Part shown: in pieces, positions 40,376 through 56,100 of the stretch
Position numbering within the stretch: the first letter of the stretch is position 1
Layout: each line of letters begins with the position of its first letter
Assembly: GCF_023856365.1 (NCBI RefSeq)
Contig: NW_026042434.1
Span: 139,501-203,500, forward strand
DNA length: 64,000 nucleotides
DNA from: Brienomyrus brachyistius
Lineage: Eukaryota; Chordata; Actinopteri; Osteoglossiformes; Mormyridae
Direction: 5' to 3'
Position numbers and translations under genes: made by a program
The notes under the pieces: model-generated
Databases searched by the model: none
What the model was told of the DNA's origin: nothing
The model's input: the letters and a program-made list of their open reading frames with translations, nothing else

Positions 40376-43300
40376 ATTAGCATATTAGCATATTAGCATA
40401 TTAGCATAGCATATTAGCATATTAGCATATTAGCATATTAGCATATTAGCATATTAGCATAGCATATTAGCATATTAGCATATTAGCATATTAGCATAGC
40501 ATATTAGCATATTAGCATATTAGCATAGCGTGTTAGCGTATTAGCATATTAGCATAGCATATTAGCATATTAGCATATTAGCATATTAGCATATTAGCAT
40601 ATTAGCATAACATATTAGCATATTAGCATAGCGTGTTAGCGTATTAGCATATTAGCATATTAGCATAGCATATTAGCATATTAGCATATTAGCATAGCAT
40701 ATTAGCATATTAGCATATTAGCATATTAGCATATTAGCATATTAACATATTAGCATATTAGCATATTAACATATTAGCATAGCGTGTTAGCATATTAGCG
40801 TATTAGCATATTAGCATATTAGCATATTAGCATATTAGCATATTAGCATATTAGCATAGCATATTAGCATATTAGCATATTAGCATATTAGCATATTAGC
40901 ATATTAGCATAGCATATTAGCATATTAGCATATTAGCATATTAGCATAGCGTGTTAGTGTATTAGCATATTAGCATATTAGCATAGCATATTAGCATATT
41001 AGCATAGCATATTAGCATATTAGCATATTAGCATATTAGCATATTAGCATAGCATATTAGCATATTAGCATATTAGAAGATTTGTATATTAGCATATTAG
41101 CATAGCATATTAGCATATTAACATATTAGCATATTAGCATAGCATATTAGCATAACGTGTTAGCGTATTAGCGTATTAGCATATTAGCATAGCGTGTTAG
41201 CGTATTAGCATATTAGTATATTAGCATATTAGCATATTAGCATATTAGCATATTAGCATAGCATATTAGCATATCAGCATAGCATATTAGCATATTAGCA
41301 TATTAGCATATTAGCATATTAGCATATTAGCATAGCGTGTTAGCATATTAGCGTATTAGCATATTAGCATATTAGCATATTAGCATATTAGCATATTAGC
41401 ATAGCATATTAGCATATTAGCATATTAGCATATTAGCATATTAGCATATTAGCATAGCATATTAGCGTATTAGCATATTAGTATATTAGCATATTAGCAT
41501 ATTAGCATATTAGCATATTAGCATATTAGCATAGCATATTAGCATATTAGCATATTAGCATATTAGCATAGCATATTAGCATATTAGCATATTAGCATAT
41601 TAGCATAGCATATTAGCATATTAGCATATTAGCATATTAGCATATTAGCATATTAGCATATTAGAATATTAGCATAGCATATTAGCATATTAGCATATTA
41701 GCATATTAGCATAGCATATTAGCATATTAGCATATTAGCATATTAGCATAGCATGTTAGCGTATTAGCATATTAGCATATTAGCATATTAGCATATTAGC
41801 ATATTAGCATAGCATATTAGCATATTAGCATATTAGCATATTAGCATATTAGCATATTAGCTTATTAGCATATTAGCATATTAGCATAGCATATTAGCAT
41901 ATTAGCATATTAGCATATTAGCATATTAGCATAGCGTGTTAACGTATTAGCATATTAGCATATTAGCATAGCATATTAGCATATTAGCATATTAGCATAT
42001 TAGCATATTAGCATAGCATATTAGCATATTAGCATATTAGCATATTAGCATATTAGCGTATTAGCATATTAGCATATTAGCATATTAGCATATTAGCATA
42101 GTATGTTAGCGTATTAGCATATTAGCATATTAGCATATTAGCATATTAGCATATTAGCATAGCATAGCATATTAGCATATCATATTAGCATAGCATATTA
42201 GCATATTAGCATATTAGCATATTAGCATAGCATATTAGCATATTAGCATACTAGCATATTAGCATATTAGCATATTAGCATATTAGCATATTAGCATATT
42301 AGCATAGCATATTAGCATATTAGCATATTAGCATATTAGCATAGCGTGTTAGTGTATTAGCATATTAGCATATTAGCATAGCATATTAGCATATTAGCAT
42401 ATTAGCATATTAGCATATTAGCATATTAGCATATTAGCATAGCATATTAGCATATTACCATATTAGCATATTAGCGTATTAGCATAGCATATTAGCATAT
42501 TAGCATATTAGCATATTAGCATATTAGCATAGCATATTAGCATAGCGTGTTAGCGTATTAGTATATTAGCATATTAGCATATTAGCATATTAACATATTA
42601 GCATATTAGCATAGCATATTAGCATATTAGCATATTAGCAGATTTGTATATTAGCATATTAGCATAGCATATTAGCATATTAGCATATTAGCATATTAGC
42701 ATATTAGCATATTAGCATATTAGCATAACGTGTTAGCGTATTAGCGTATTAGCATATTAGCATAGCGTGTTAGCGTATTAGCATATTAGTATATTAGCAT
42801 ATTAGCATATTAGCATAGCATATTAGCATATTAGCATATTAGCATATTAGCATATTAGCATAGCATATTAGCATATTAGCATAGCATATTAGCATATTAG
42901 CATATTAGCATATTAGCATAACATATTAGCATATTAGCATATTAGCATATTAGCATATTAACATATTAGCATAGCATATTAGCATATTAGCATATTAGCA
43001 TATTAACATATTAGCATATTAGCATATTAGCATAGCATATTAGCATAGCATATCAACATATTAGTATATTAGCATAGCATATTAGCATATTAGTATATTA
43101 GCATATTAGCATATTAGCATATTAGCATAGCGTGTTAGCGTATTAGCGTATTAGCATATTAGCATAGCGTGTTAGCGTATTAGCATATTAGCATATTAGC
43201 ATAGCATATTAGCATATTAGCATATTAGCATATTAGCATAGCATATTAGCATATTAGCATATTAGCATATTAGCATAGCATATTAGCATAGCATATTAGC

Positions 43301-46300
43301 ATATTAGCATATTAGCATAGCATATTAGCATATTAGCATATTAGCATATTAGCATATTAGCATATTAGCATATTAGCATAGCGTGTTAGTGTATTAGCAT
43401 ATTAGCATATTAGCATAGCATATTAGCATATTAGCATATTAGCATAGCATATTAGCATAGCGTGTTAGCATATTAGCATATTAGCATATTAGCATATTAG
43501 CATATTAGCATAGCATATTAGCATATTAGCATATTAGCATATTAGCATATTAGCATAACATATTAGCATATTAGCATAGCATATTAGCATATTAGCATAT
43601 TAGCATATTAGCATATTAGCATATTAGCGTATTAGCATATTAGCATATTAGCATATTAGCATATTAGCATAGCATATTAGCATATTAGCATATTAGCATA
43701 TTAGCATATTAGCATAGCATATTAGCATATTAGCATATTAGCATATTAGCATATTAGCATATTAGCATAGCATATTAGCATATTAGCATATTAGCATATT
43801 AGCATAGCGTGTTAGCGTATTAGCATATTAGCATAGCATATTAGCATATTAGCATAGCATATTAGCATATTAGCATATTAGCATATTAGCATATTAGCAT
43901 AGCATATTAGCATAGCATATTAGCATATTAGCATAGCATATTAGCATATTAGCATATTAGCATATTAGCATATTAGCATATTAGCATAGCGTGTTAGTGT
44001 ATTAGCATATTAGCATATTAGCATAGCATATTAGCATATTAGCATATTAGCATATTAGCATAGCATATTAGCATATTAGCATAGCGTGTTAGCATATTAG
44101 CATATTAGCATATTAGCATATTAGCATATTAGCATAGCATATTAGCATATTAGTATATTAGCATATTAGCATATTAGCATAGTATATTAGCATATTAGCA
44201 TAGCATATTAGCATATTAGCATATTAGCATATTAGCATATTAGCGTATTAGCATATTAGCATATTAGCATATTAGCATATTAGCATATTAGCATAGCATA
44301 TTAGCATATTAGTATATTAGCATATTAGCATATTAGCATATTAGCATAGCATATTAGCATATTAGCATATTAGCATATTAGCATATTAGCATAGCATATT
44401 AGTATATTAGCATATTAGCATATTAGCATATTAGCATAGCGTGTTAGCGTATTAGCATATTAGCATAGCATATTAGCATATTAGCATAGCGTGTTAGCGT
44501 ATTAGCATATTAGCATATTAGCATATTAGCATATTAGCATAGCGTGTTAGCGTATTAGCATATTAGCATAGCATATTAGCATATTAGCATAGCATATTAG
44601 CATATTAGCATATTAGCATATTAGCATATTAGCATATTAGCATAGCATATTAGCATATTAGCATATTAGCATATTAGCATATTAGCATAGCGTGTTAGTG
44701 TATTAGCATATTAGCATATTAGCATAGCATATTAGCATATTAGCATATTAGCATATTAGCATATTAGCATAGCATATTAGCATAGCATATTAGCATATTA
44801 GCATATTAGCATATTAGCATATTAGCATATTAGCATAGCATATTAGCATATTAGCATATTAGCATATTAGCATAGCATATTAGCATATTAGCATATTAGC
44901 ATATTAGCATATTAGCATATTAGTATAGCATGTTAGCGTATTAGCATATTAGCATATTAGCATATTAGCATATTAGCATATTAGCATAGCATATTAGCAT
45001 ATTAGCATATTAGCATATTAGCATATTAGCATATTAGCATAGCATATTAGCATATTAGCATATTAGCATATTAGCATATTAGCATAGCATATTAGCATAT
45101 TAGCATATTAGCATATTAGCATAGCGTGTTAGCGTATTAGCATATTAGCATATTAGCATATTAGCATAGCATATTAGCATATTAGCATATTAGCATATTA
45201 GCATATTAGCATATTAGCATAGCATATTAGCATATTAGCATATTAGCATATTAGCATATTAGCTTATTAGCATATTAGCATAGCATATTAGCATATTAGC
45301 ATATTAGCATAGCGTGTTAGCGTATTAGCATATTAGCATAGCATATTAGCATATTAGCATATTAGCATATTAGCATATTAGCATATTAGCATATTAGCAT
45401 ATTAGCATAACATATTAGCATATTAGCATAGCGTGTTAGCGTATTAACATATTAGCATATTAGCATAGCATATTAGCATATTAGCATATTAGCATATTAA
45501 CATATTAGCATATTAGCATATTAACATATTAGCATAGCGTGTTAGCATATTAGTGTATTAGCATATTAGCATATTAGCATATTAGCATATTAGCATATTA
45601 GCATAGCATATTAGCATATTAGCATATTAGCATATTAGCATATTAGCATATTAGCATAGCATATTAGCATATTAGCATATTAGCATATTAGCATAGCGTG
45701 TTAGTGTATTAGCATATTAGCATATTAGCATATTAGCATAGCATATTAGCATATTAGCATATTAGCATAGCATATTAGCATAGCATATTAGCATATTAGC
45801 ATATTAGCATATTAGCATATTAGCATAGCATATTAGCATATTAGCATATTAGAAGATTTATATATTAGCATATTAGCATAGCATATTAGCATATTAACAT
45901 ATTAGCATATTAGCATATTAGCATATTAGCATAACGTGTTAGCGTATTAGCGTATTAGCATATTAGCATAGCGTGTTAGCGTATTAGCATATTAGTATAT
46001 TAGCATATTAGCATATTAGCATATTAGCATATTAGCATAGCATATTAGCATATTAGCATAGCATATTAGCATATTAGCATATTAGCATATTAGCATATTA
46101 GCATAGCGTGTTAGCATATTAGCGTATTAGCATATTAGCATATTAGCATATTAGCATATTAGCATAGCATATTAGCATATTAGCATATTAGCATATTAGC
46201 ATATTAGCATAGCATATTAGCGTATTAGCATATTAGCATATTAGCATATTAGCATATTAGCATATTAGCATATTAGCATAGCATATTAGCATATTAGCAT

Positions 46301-48265
46301 ATTAGCATATTAGCATATTAGCATAGCATATTAGCATATTAGCATATTAGCATATTAGCATATTAGCATAGCATATTAGCATAGCATATTAGCATATTAG
46401 CATATTAGCATATTAGCATAGCATATTAGCATATTAGCATATTAGCATATTAGCATATTAGCATATTAGAATATTAGCATAGCATATTAGCATATTAGCA
46501 TATTAGCATATTAGCATATTAGCATAGCATATTAGCATATTAGCATATTAGCATATTAGCATATTAGCATAGCATGTTAGCGTATTAGCATATTAGCATA
46601 TTAGCATATTAGCATATTAGCATATTAGCATAGCATATTAGCATATTAGCATATTAGCATATTAGCATATTAGCTTATTAGCATATTAGCATATTAGCAT
46701 AGCATATTAGCATATTAGCATATTAGCATATTAGCATATTAGCATATTAGCATAGCGTGTTAACGTATTAGCATATTAGCATAGCATATTAGCATATTAG
46801 CATATTAGCATATTAGCATAGCATATTAGCATATTAGCATATTAGCATATTAGCATATTAGCATATTAGCATATTAGCATAGTATGTTAGCGTATTAGCA
46901 TATTAGCATATTAGCATATTAGCATATTAGCATAGCATAGCATATTAGCATATTATCATATTAGCATATTAGCATATTAGCATATTAGCATATTCGCATA
47001 TTAGCATAGCATATTAGCATATTAGCATACTAGCATATTAGCATATTAGCATATTAGCATATTAGCATATTAGCATATTAGCATATTAGCATATTAGCAT
47101 AGCATATTAGCATATTAGCATATTAGCATAGCGTGTTAGTGTATTAGCATATTAGCATATTAGCATAGCATATTAGCATAGCATATTAGCATATTAGCAT
47201 ATTAGCATATTAGCATATTAGCATATTAGTATAGCATATTAGCATATTAGCATATTAGCATATTAGCATAGCATATTAGCATATTAGCATATTAGCATAT
47301 TAGCATAGCATATTAGCATATTAGCATATTAGCATATTAGCATATTAGCATAGCATATTAGCATATTAGCATATTAGCATATTAGCATATTAGCATATTA
47401 GCGTATTAGCATATTAGCATATTAGCATATTAGCATATTAGCATATTAGCATATTAGCGTATTAGCGTATTAGCATATTAGCATATTAGCATATTAGTAT
47501 ATTAGCATATTAGCATAGCATATTAGCATATTAGCATATTAGCATATTAGCATAGTATATTAGCATATTAGCAAATTAGCATATTAGCATAGCGTGTTAG
47601 CATATTAGCATATTAGCATAGCATATTAGCATATTAGCATATTAGCATATTAGCATATTAGCATAGCATATTAGCATATTAGCATATTAGCATATTAGCA
47701 TATTAGCATAGCATATTAGCATATTAGCATATTAGCATATTAGCATATTAGCATAGCATATTAGCATATTAGCATATTAGCATATTAGCATAGCTTATTA
47801 GCATATTAGCGTATTAGCATATTAGCATATTAGCATATTAGCATATTAGCATATTAGCATATTAACATAGCATATTAGCATATTAGCATATTAGCATATT
47901 AGCATATTAGCATATTAGCATAGCATATTAGCATATTAGCATAGCATATTAGCATAGCGTGTTAGTGTATTAGCATATTAGCATATTAGCATATTAGCAT
48001 ATTAGCATATTAGCATATTAGCATAGCATATTTGCATATTAGCATATTAGCATATTAGCATATTAGCATATTAGCATATTAGCATATTAGCATAGCATAT
48101 TAGCATATTAGCATAGCATATTAGCATAGCGTGTTAGTGTATTAGCATATTAGCATATTAGCATATTAGCATATTAGCATATTAGCATAGCATATTTGCA
48201 TATTAGCATATTTGCATATTAGCATATTAGCATATTAGCATATTAGCATATTAACATATTAGCAT
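40376..48265. repeat. AT-rich satellite, 8-bp unit CATATTAG with 5-bp CATAG units
   Basis: Almost pure tandem CATATTAG, punctuated every few units by CATAG (the unit minus TTA) and by variants CGTGTTAG, CGTATTAG, CATATTAA and TATATTAG. TAG in an 8-bp period falls in all three forward frames, so no long frame exists. Rare marker variants such as AGAAGATTTGTAT recur at kilobase distances and show larger-scale duplication. Confidence 0.97.
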
Positions 48266-50123
48266 TGTAGGATCACACATGCACATATCACAAAGCTTAA
48301 ATTCCAGGTGGCCTGAGACAAGGCCTACCCTGGTACGAGAAGGCACACATCGACCTAGGCCCCAAAGGGGGGGTTTGTGACCCCACACACATAGATAACC
48401 AGGGAGGCCAGCACTCCAACTTTTATTGCCCAAAGCTTTAACGACCTACAGATAGCAGAGTGGATCCCCAGGGACAGGGGCCCCTCGACTTGGCACACAA
48501 CCCCCTCCCCAGACATCCTGCCTTACATACCACTCACCGAACGGACGAACACCCCAAAGAAAGTTTCTTTTAAGTTTGGCTTTTGTATATCTGTATATTT
48601 ATTTACTCTTGACTACTAGTCTTAATATACAGATATGTACAGGTTATGTTCGAATGTGTCTTAACTTTTGGAGATTCTTTTTCTTTGTTTGACAAACCTT
48701 CTCCCCCCCCTTTTCTTTGCCACATTCCTCGGCAACCCTTATCTGATCTTTGTATTCTACCATGCCTATCTAAGGGTAAGATGTGCTTATGACATGAGAA
48801 TATGTCATATAATGTCTGTATAAAGGGTAATATCTGTTGAGGTACAACCTAAACCACCTGTACTATATACTGGTGTGAGTAATAGAACATAACATAATAG
48901 CATAATATAAGTAATCATTAATTAATCATCACAGATGGTATTTGGTGTGAACCGCTGGGCTGGTACAGCATGTTTGGTATCAAACCGAAGGAAAATCACT
49001 CCAGTTTCCAAATCTGGTCAATGGTTACCACAAAAGTGGATATATCAAAAGTTACACCAGCCTAATGAAAATCACCATTACCAGAGAAGTCAGTCTGGTC
49101 ATAAATCCCAAAAAGACTGATACCGACCCCCTTCCGAAAGCCCGCCAAATGGATGGTCAGCCATTGGTCCAGGACTCAAATTCCTGGTCACTCCTAATCA
49201 CGAACCTTATGCTATAAAACCTGGCACCTCAGAACAAAGGAGAGAGAAAGGCGGAGAAAAAGAGAAGAACAAGGAGAAACAAGCAGCGTTCTTAAAGCCC
49301 GTCGGTGAAGACCCAAAGAACTGCAACTCAGCCCAAGCTTCACCAGAAGAAAGAACCGGAGGAACTCCACTCCAACAACCGCTGCAGACACCGCGCCTCC
49401 CTGAGAGCCATCACCCATCAGCTCATCAGCCACTGCAACCAACTGCAAAGACCTCCTTCTTTCCTGCATCCAAGTAAACCAACTTCCTTTCCTTTCTAAC
49501 AACCTGAACTGTCCTATTCACCTGCTATATTCCTTTAGGTTTATAATCCTTACAAACTGCTTGCTTTGCAGAACAGTTTTTCCCTTTTCAGGTTAATCAT
49601 TTTAAATCTGGTCATTGCATTTTCATGATTACATCGTTTGTGTCTATTCCGTTATTTCATGTTTATTGTTTGTTAGGTGTAATGTCTGTCTTATGTTAGT
49701 TGTAGGAATAAATGCATGTCTTTTTACACAACTTCAGCCTCCGTCATTGAGTGCTCACAATAGTCCCTGCCTCTGTGCGATCTGGCTACTACGCTATGAA
49801 ACCTCTAAACTCGCCTGAAATATCGCGAGACTCTCTCTCATCGGCCGTGAGGGGAGCTTCGCTACCGATCGTTTACATTACCTGGTGACGCAGCTCGCTG
49901 GACGAGCCTACTAACCCAGGTTATTAAGCGATACTGGTTATTAATGAATCCCATTTAAGTCTCACATTAACAGATATCGGGGATTCGCAATTGAGTTTGG
50001 AGGAGCCGACCATTCGGCATAACAATTGGTTAATAATCAGCATTAAATAATAATTAATTAAAAGTTAATTTCAAAACATATTGGTGGAGATATTAAAATT
50101 TACCTGAGCTAATAATTCCTACA
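48266..50123 (+). mobile_element. Solo retroviral-type LTR, 1858 bp, in the satellite
   Basis: The ends are a perfect inverted pair TGTAGGA and TCCTACA. A 4-bp target duplication GCAT flanks it (48262-48265 and 50124-50127). Removing the LTR and one GCAT restores the 8-bp satellite phase exactly. Internal signals are a TATA box GCTATAAAACC (about 49210), AATAAATG (about 49708) and purine-rich sequence after the TATA, giving a plausible U3-R-U5 order. A long LTR with a 4-bp duplication suits an endogenous retrovirus or a Ty3-type element. No coding region is left, and several 60-100 codon frames inside have no support. Confidence 0.85.
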
Positions 50124-53100
50124 GCATATTAGCATAGCGTGTTAGTGTATTAGCATATTAGCATATTAGCATATTAGCATATTAGCATATTAGCATAGCA
50201 TATTAGCATATTAGCATATTAGCATATTAGCATATTAGCATATTAGCATAGCATATTAGCATATTACCATATTAGCATATTAGCATAGTATATTAGCATA
50301 TTAGCATATTAGCATAGCATATTAGCATATTAGCATATTAGCATATTAGCATATTAACATATTAGCATATTAGCATATTAGCATATTAGCATAGCATATT
50401 AGCATATTAGCATATTAGCATATTAGCATATTAGCATAGCATATTAGCATATTAGCATATTGGCATATTAGCATAGCATATTAGCATATTAGCATATTAG
50501 CATATTAGCATATTAGCATATTAGCATAGCGTGTTAGTGTATTAGCATATTAGCATATTAGCATAGCATATTAGCATATTAGCATATTAGCATATTAGCA
50601 TATTAGCATATTAACATATTAGGATATTAGCATAGCGTGTTAGTGTATTAGCATATTAGCATATTAACATATTAGCATATTAGCATAGCATATTAGCATA
50701 TTAGCATATTAGCATATTAGCATATTAGCATAGCATATTAGCATATTAGCATATTAGCATATTAGCATATTAGCATATTAGCATAGTATATTAGCATATT
50801 AGCATATTAGCATATTAGCATATTAGCATATTAGCATAGCATATTAGCATATTAGCATATTAGCATATTAGCATAGCATAGCATATTAGCATATTATCAT
50901 ATTAGCATAGCATATTAGCATAGCATATTAGCATATTAGCATATTAGCATAGCATATTAGCATATTAGCATATTAGCATAGCATATTAGCATATTAGCAT
51001 ATTAACATATTAGTATAGCATATTAGCATATTAGCATATTAGCATATTAGCATATTAGCAAAGCATATTAGCAAAGCATATTAGCATATTAGCATATTAG
51101 CATATTAGCATAGCATATTAGCATATTAGCATATTAGCATATTAGCATAGCATATTAGCATATTAGCATATTAGCATATTAGCATAACATATTAGCATAC
51201 CATATTAGCATATTAGCATATTAGCATATTAGCATAGCATAATAGCATATTAGCATATTAGCATATTAGCATATTAGCATAGCATATTAGCATATTAGCA
51301 TATTAGCATATTAGCATATTAGCATATTAACATATTAGCATAGCATATTAGCATATTAGCATATTAGCATATTAACATATTAGCATATTAGCATATTAGC
51401 ATAGCATATTAGCATAGCATATCAACATATTAGTATATTAGCATAGCATATTAGCATATTAGCATATTAGCATATTAGCATATTAGCATATTAGCATATT
51501 AGCATAGCGTGTTAGCGTATTAGCGTATTAGCATATTAGCATAGCGTGTTAGCGTATTAGCATATTAGCATATTAGCATAGCATATTAGCATATTAGCAT
51601 ATTAGCATATTAGCATAGCATATTAGCATAGCATATTAGCATATTAGCATATTAGCATATTAGCATAGCATATTAGCATATTAGCATATTAGCATATTAG
51701 CATATTAGCATAGCATATTAGCATATTAGCATATTAGCATATTAGCATATTAGCATATTAGCATAGCGTGTTAGTGTATTAGCATATTAGCATATTAGCA
51801 TAGCATATTAGCATATTAGCATATTAGCATAGCATATTAGCATAGCGTGTTAGCATATTAGCATATTAGCATATTAGCATATTAGCATATTAGCATATTA
51901 GCATAGCATATTAGCATATTAGCATATTAGCATATTAGCATATTAGCATATTAGCATAGCGTGTTAGCGTATTAGCGTATTAGCATATTAGCATAGCGTG
52001 TTAGCGTATTAGCATATTAGCATATTAGCATAGCATATTAGCATATTAGCATATTAGCATATTAGCATATTAGCATATTAGCATAGCATATTAGCATATT
52101 AGCATATTAGCATATTAGCATATTAGCATATTAGCATATTAGCATAGCGTGTTAGCGTATTAGCATATTAGCATAGCATATTAGCATATTAGCATAGCAT
52201 ATTAGCATATTAGCATATTAGCATATTAGCATAGCATATTAGCATATTAGCATATTAGCATATTAGCATATTAGCATAGCATATTAGCATATTAGCATAT
52301 TAGCATATTAGCATATTAGCATATTAGCATAGCGTGTTAGTGTATTAGCATATTAGCATATTAGCATATTATCATATTAGCATAGCGTGTTAGCATATTA
52401 ACGTATTAGCATATTAGCATATTAGCATATTAGCATATTAGCATATTAGCATAGCGTGTTAGTGTATTAGCATATTAGCATATTAGCATATTATCATATT
52501 AGCATAGCGTGTTAGCATATTAACGTATTAGCATATTAGCATATTAGCATATTAGCATGTTAGCATATTAGCATATTAGCATAGCATAATAGCATATTAG
52601 CATAGCATATTAGCATATTAGCATATTAGCATATTAGCATATTAACATATTAGCATAGCATATTAGCATATTAGCATATTAGCATAGCATATTAGCATAT
52701 TAGCAGATTAGCATATTAGCATATTAGCATAGCATATTAGCATATTAGCATATTAGCATAGCATATTAGCATATTAGCAGATTAGCATATTAGCATATTA
52801 GCATAGCATATTAGCATATTAGCATATTAGCATATTAGCATATTAGCATATTAACATATTAGGATATTAGCATATTAGCATATTAACATATTAGCATATT
52901 AGCATAGCATATTAACATATTAGCATATTAGCATAGCGTGTTAGTGTATTAGCATATTAGCATATTAACATATTAGCATATTAGCATAGCATATTAGCAT
53001 ATTAGCATATTAGCATATTAGCATATTAGCATAGCATATTAGCATATTAGCATATTAGCATATTAGCATAGTATATTAGCATATTAGCATATTAGCATAT

Positions 53101-56100
53101 TAGCATATTAGCATAGCATATTAGCATATTAGCATATTAGCATATTAGCATATTAGCATAGCATATTAGCATATTATCATATTAGCATATTAGCATATTA
53201 GCATAGCATATTAGCATATTAGCATATTAGCATAGCATATTAGCATATTAGCATATTAGCATAGCATATTAGCATATTAGCATATTAACATATTAGTATA
53301 GCATATTAGCATATTAGCATATTAGCATATTAGCATATTAGCAAAGCATATTAGCATATTAGCATATTAGCATATTAGCATATTAGCATAGCATATTAGC
53401 ATATTAGCATATTAGCATAGCATATTAGCATATTAGCATATTAGCATATTAGCATATTAGCATAACATATTAGCATACCATATTAGCATATTAGCATATT
53501 AGCATATTAGCATAGCATATTAGCATATTAGCATATTAGCATAGTATATTAGCATATTAGCATATTAACATATTAGCATATTAGCATATTAGCGTATTAG
53601 CATATTAGCATATTAGTATATTAGCATATTAGCATAGCATATTAGCATATTAGCATATTAGCATAGCATATTAGCATATTAGCATATTAGCATATTAGCA
53701 TATTAGCATATCAGCATATTAGCATAGCATATTAGCATATTAGCATATTAGCATATTAGCATAGCGTGTTAGCGTATTAGCATATTAGCATAGCATATTA
53801 GTATATTAGCATATTAGCATAGCATATTAGCATATTAGCATATTAGCATATTAGCATATTAGCATAGCATATTAGCATATTAGCATATTAGCATATTAGC
53901 ATATTAGCATAGCATATTAGCATATTAGCATATTAGCATATTAGCATAGCATATTAGCATATTAGCATATTAGCATATTAGCATATTAGCATAGCATGTT
54001 AGCGTATTAGCATATTAGCATATTAGCATAGCATATTAGCATATTAGCATAGCATATTAACATATTAGCATATTAGCATATTAGCATATTAGCATATTAG
54101 CATATTATCATATTAGCATAGCGTGTTAGCATATTAACGTATTAGCATATTAGCATATTAGCATATTAGCATGTTAGCATATTAGCATATTAGCATAGCA
54201 TAATAGCATATTAGCATAGCATATTAGCATATTAGCATATTAGCATATTAGCATATTAACATATTAGCATAGCATATTAGCATATTAGCATATTAGCATA
54301 GCATATTAGCATATTAGCAGATTAGCATATTAGCATATTAGCATAGCATATTAGCATATTAGCATATTAGCATATTAGCATAGCATATTAGCATATTAGC
54401 ATATTAGCATATTAGCATAGCATGTTAGCGTATTAGCGTATTAGCATATTAGCATAGCGGGTTAGCGTATTAGCATATTAGCATATTAGCATAGCATATT
54501 AGCATATTAGCATATTAGCATATTAGCATATTAGCATAGCATATTAGCATATTAGCATATTAGCATATTAGCATAGCATATTAGCATATTAGCATATTAG
54601 CATATTAGCATAGCATATTAGCATATTAGCATATTAGCATATTAGCATATTAGCATAGCATATTAGCATAGCATATTAGCATATTAGCATATTAGCATAT
54701 TAGCATAGCGTGTTAGCGTATTAGCATATTAGCATATTAGCATAACATATTAGCGTATTAGCGTATTAGCATATTAGCATATTAGCATATTAGCATATTA
54801 GCATATTAGCATAGCATATTAGCATATTAGCATATTAGCATATTAGCATAGTATATTAGCATATTAGCATATTAGCATATTAGCATAGCATATTAGCATA
54901 TTAGCATATTAGCATATTAACATATTAACATATTAGCATATTAGCATATTAGCATAGCATATTAGCATATTAGCATATTAGCATATTAGCATAGCATATT
55001 AGCATATTAGCATATTAGCATATTAGCATAGCATATTAGCATATTAGCATATTAGCATATTAGCATATTAGCATAGCATATCAGCATAGCATATTAGCAT
55101 ATTAGCATATTAGCATATTAGCATATTAGCATAGCATATTAGCATATTAGCATATTAGCATATTAGCATAGCATATTAGCATATTAACATATTAGCATAT
55201 TAGCATAGCATATTAGTATATTAGCATATTAGCATATTAGCATATTAGCATATTAGCATAGCATATTAGCATATTAGCATATTAGCATATTAGCATATTA
55301 GTATATTAGCATATTAGCATAGCATATTAGCATATTAGCATATTAGCATAGCATATTAGTATATTAGCATATTAGCATATTAGCATATTAGCATAGCATA
55401 TTAGCATATTAGCACATTAGCACATTAGCACATTAGCACATTAGCATATTAGCATATTAGCATATTAGCATAGCATATTAGCATATTAGCATATTAGCAT
55501 ATTAGCATATTAGCATATTAGCATAGCATATTAGCATATTAGCATATTAGCATAGCATATTAGCATAATAGCATAGCATATTAGCATATTAGCATATTAG
55601 CATATTAGCATATTAGAATAGCATATTAGCATATTAATATATTAGCATATTAGCATATTAGCATAGCATATTAGCATATTAGCATATTAGCATATTAGCA
55701 TAGCATATTAGCATATTAGCATATTAGCATATTAGCATATTAGCATAGCATATCAGCATAGCATATTAGCATATTAGCATATTAGCATATTAGCATATTA
55801 GCATAGCATATTAGCATATTAGCATATTAGCATATTAGCATAGCATATTAGCATATTAACATATTAGCATATTAGCATAGCATATTAGTATATTAGCATA
55901 TTAGCATATTAGCATATTAGCATATTAGCATATTAGCATATTAGCATAGCATATTAGCATATTAGCATATTAGCATATTAGCATATTAGCATATTAGTAT
56001 ATTAGCATATTAGCATAGCATATTAGCATATTAGCATATTAGCATAGCATATTAGTATATTAGCATATTAGCATATTAGCATATTAGCATAGCATATTAG

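Noticed and set aside
40376..48265. CRISPR array
   Set aside because: There are no unique spacers; the units are contiguous 8- and 5-mers in eukaryotic DNA.
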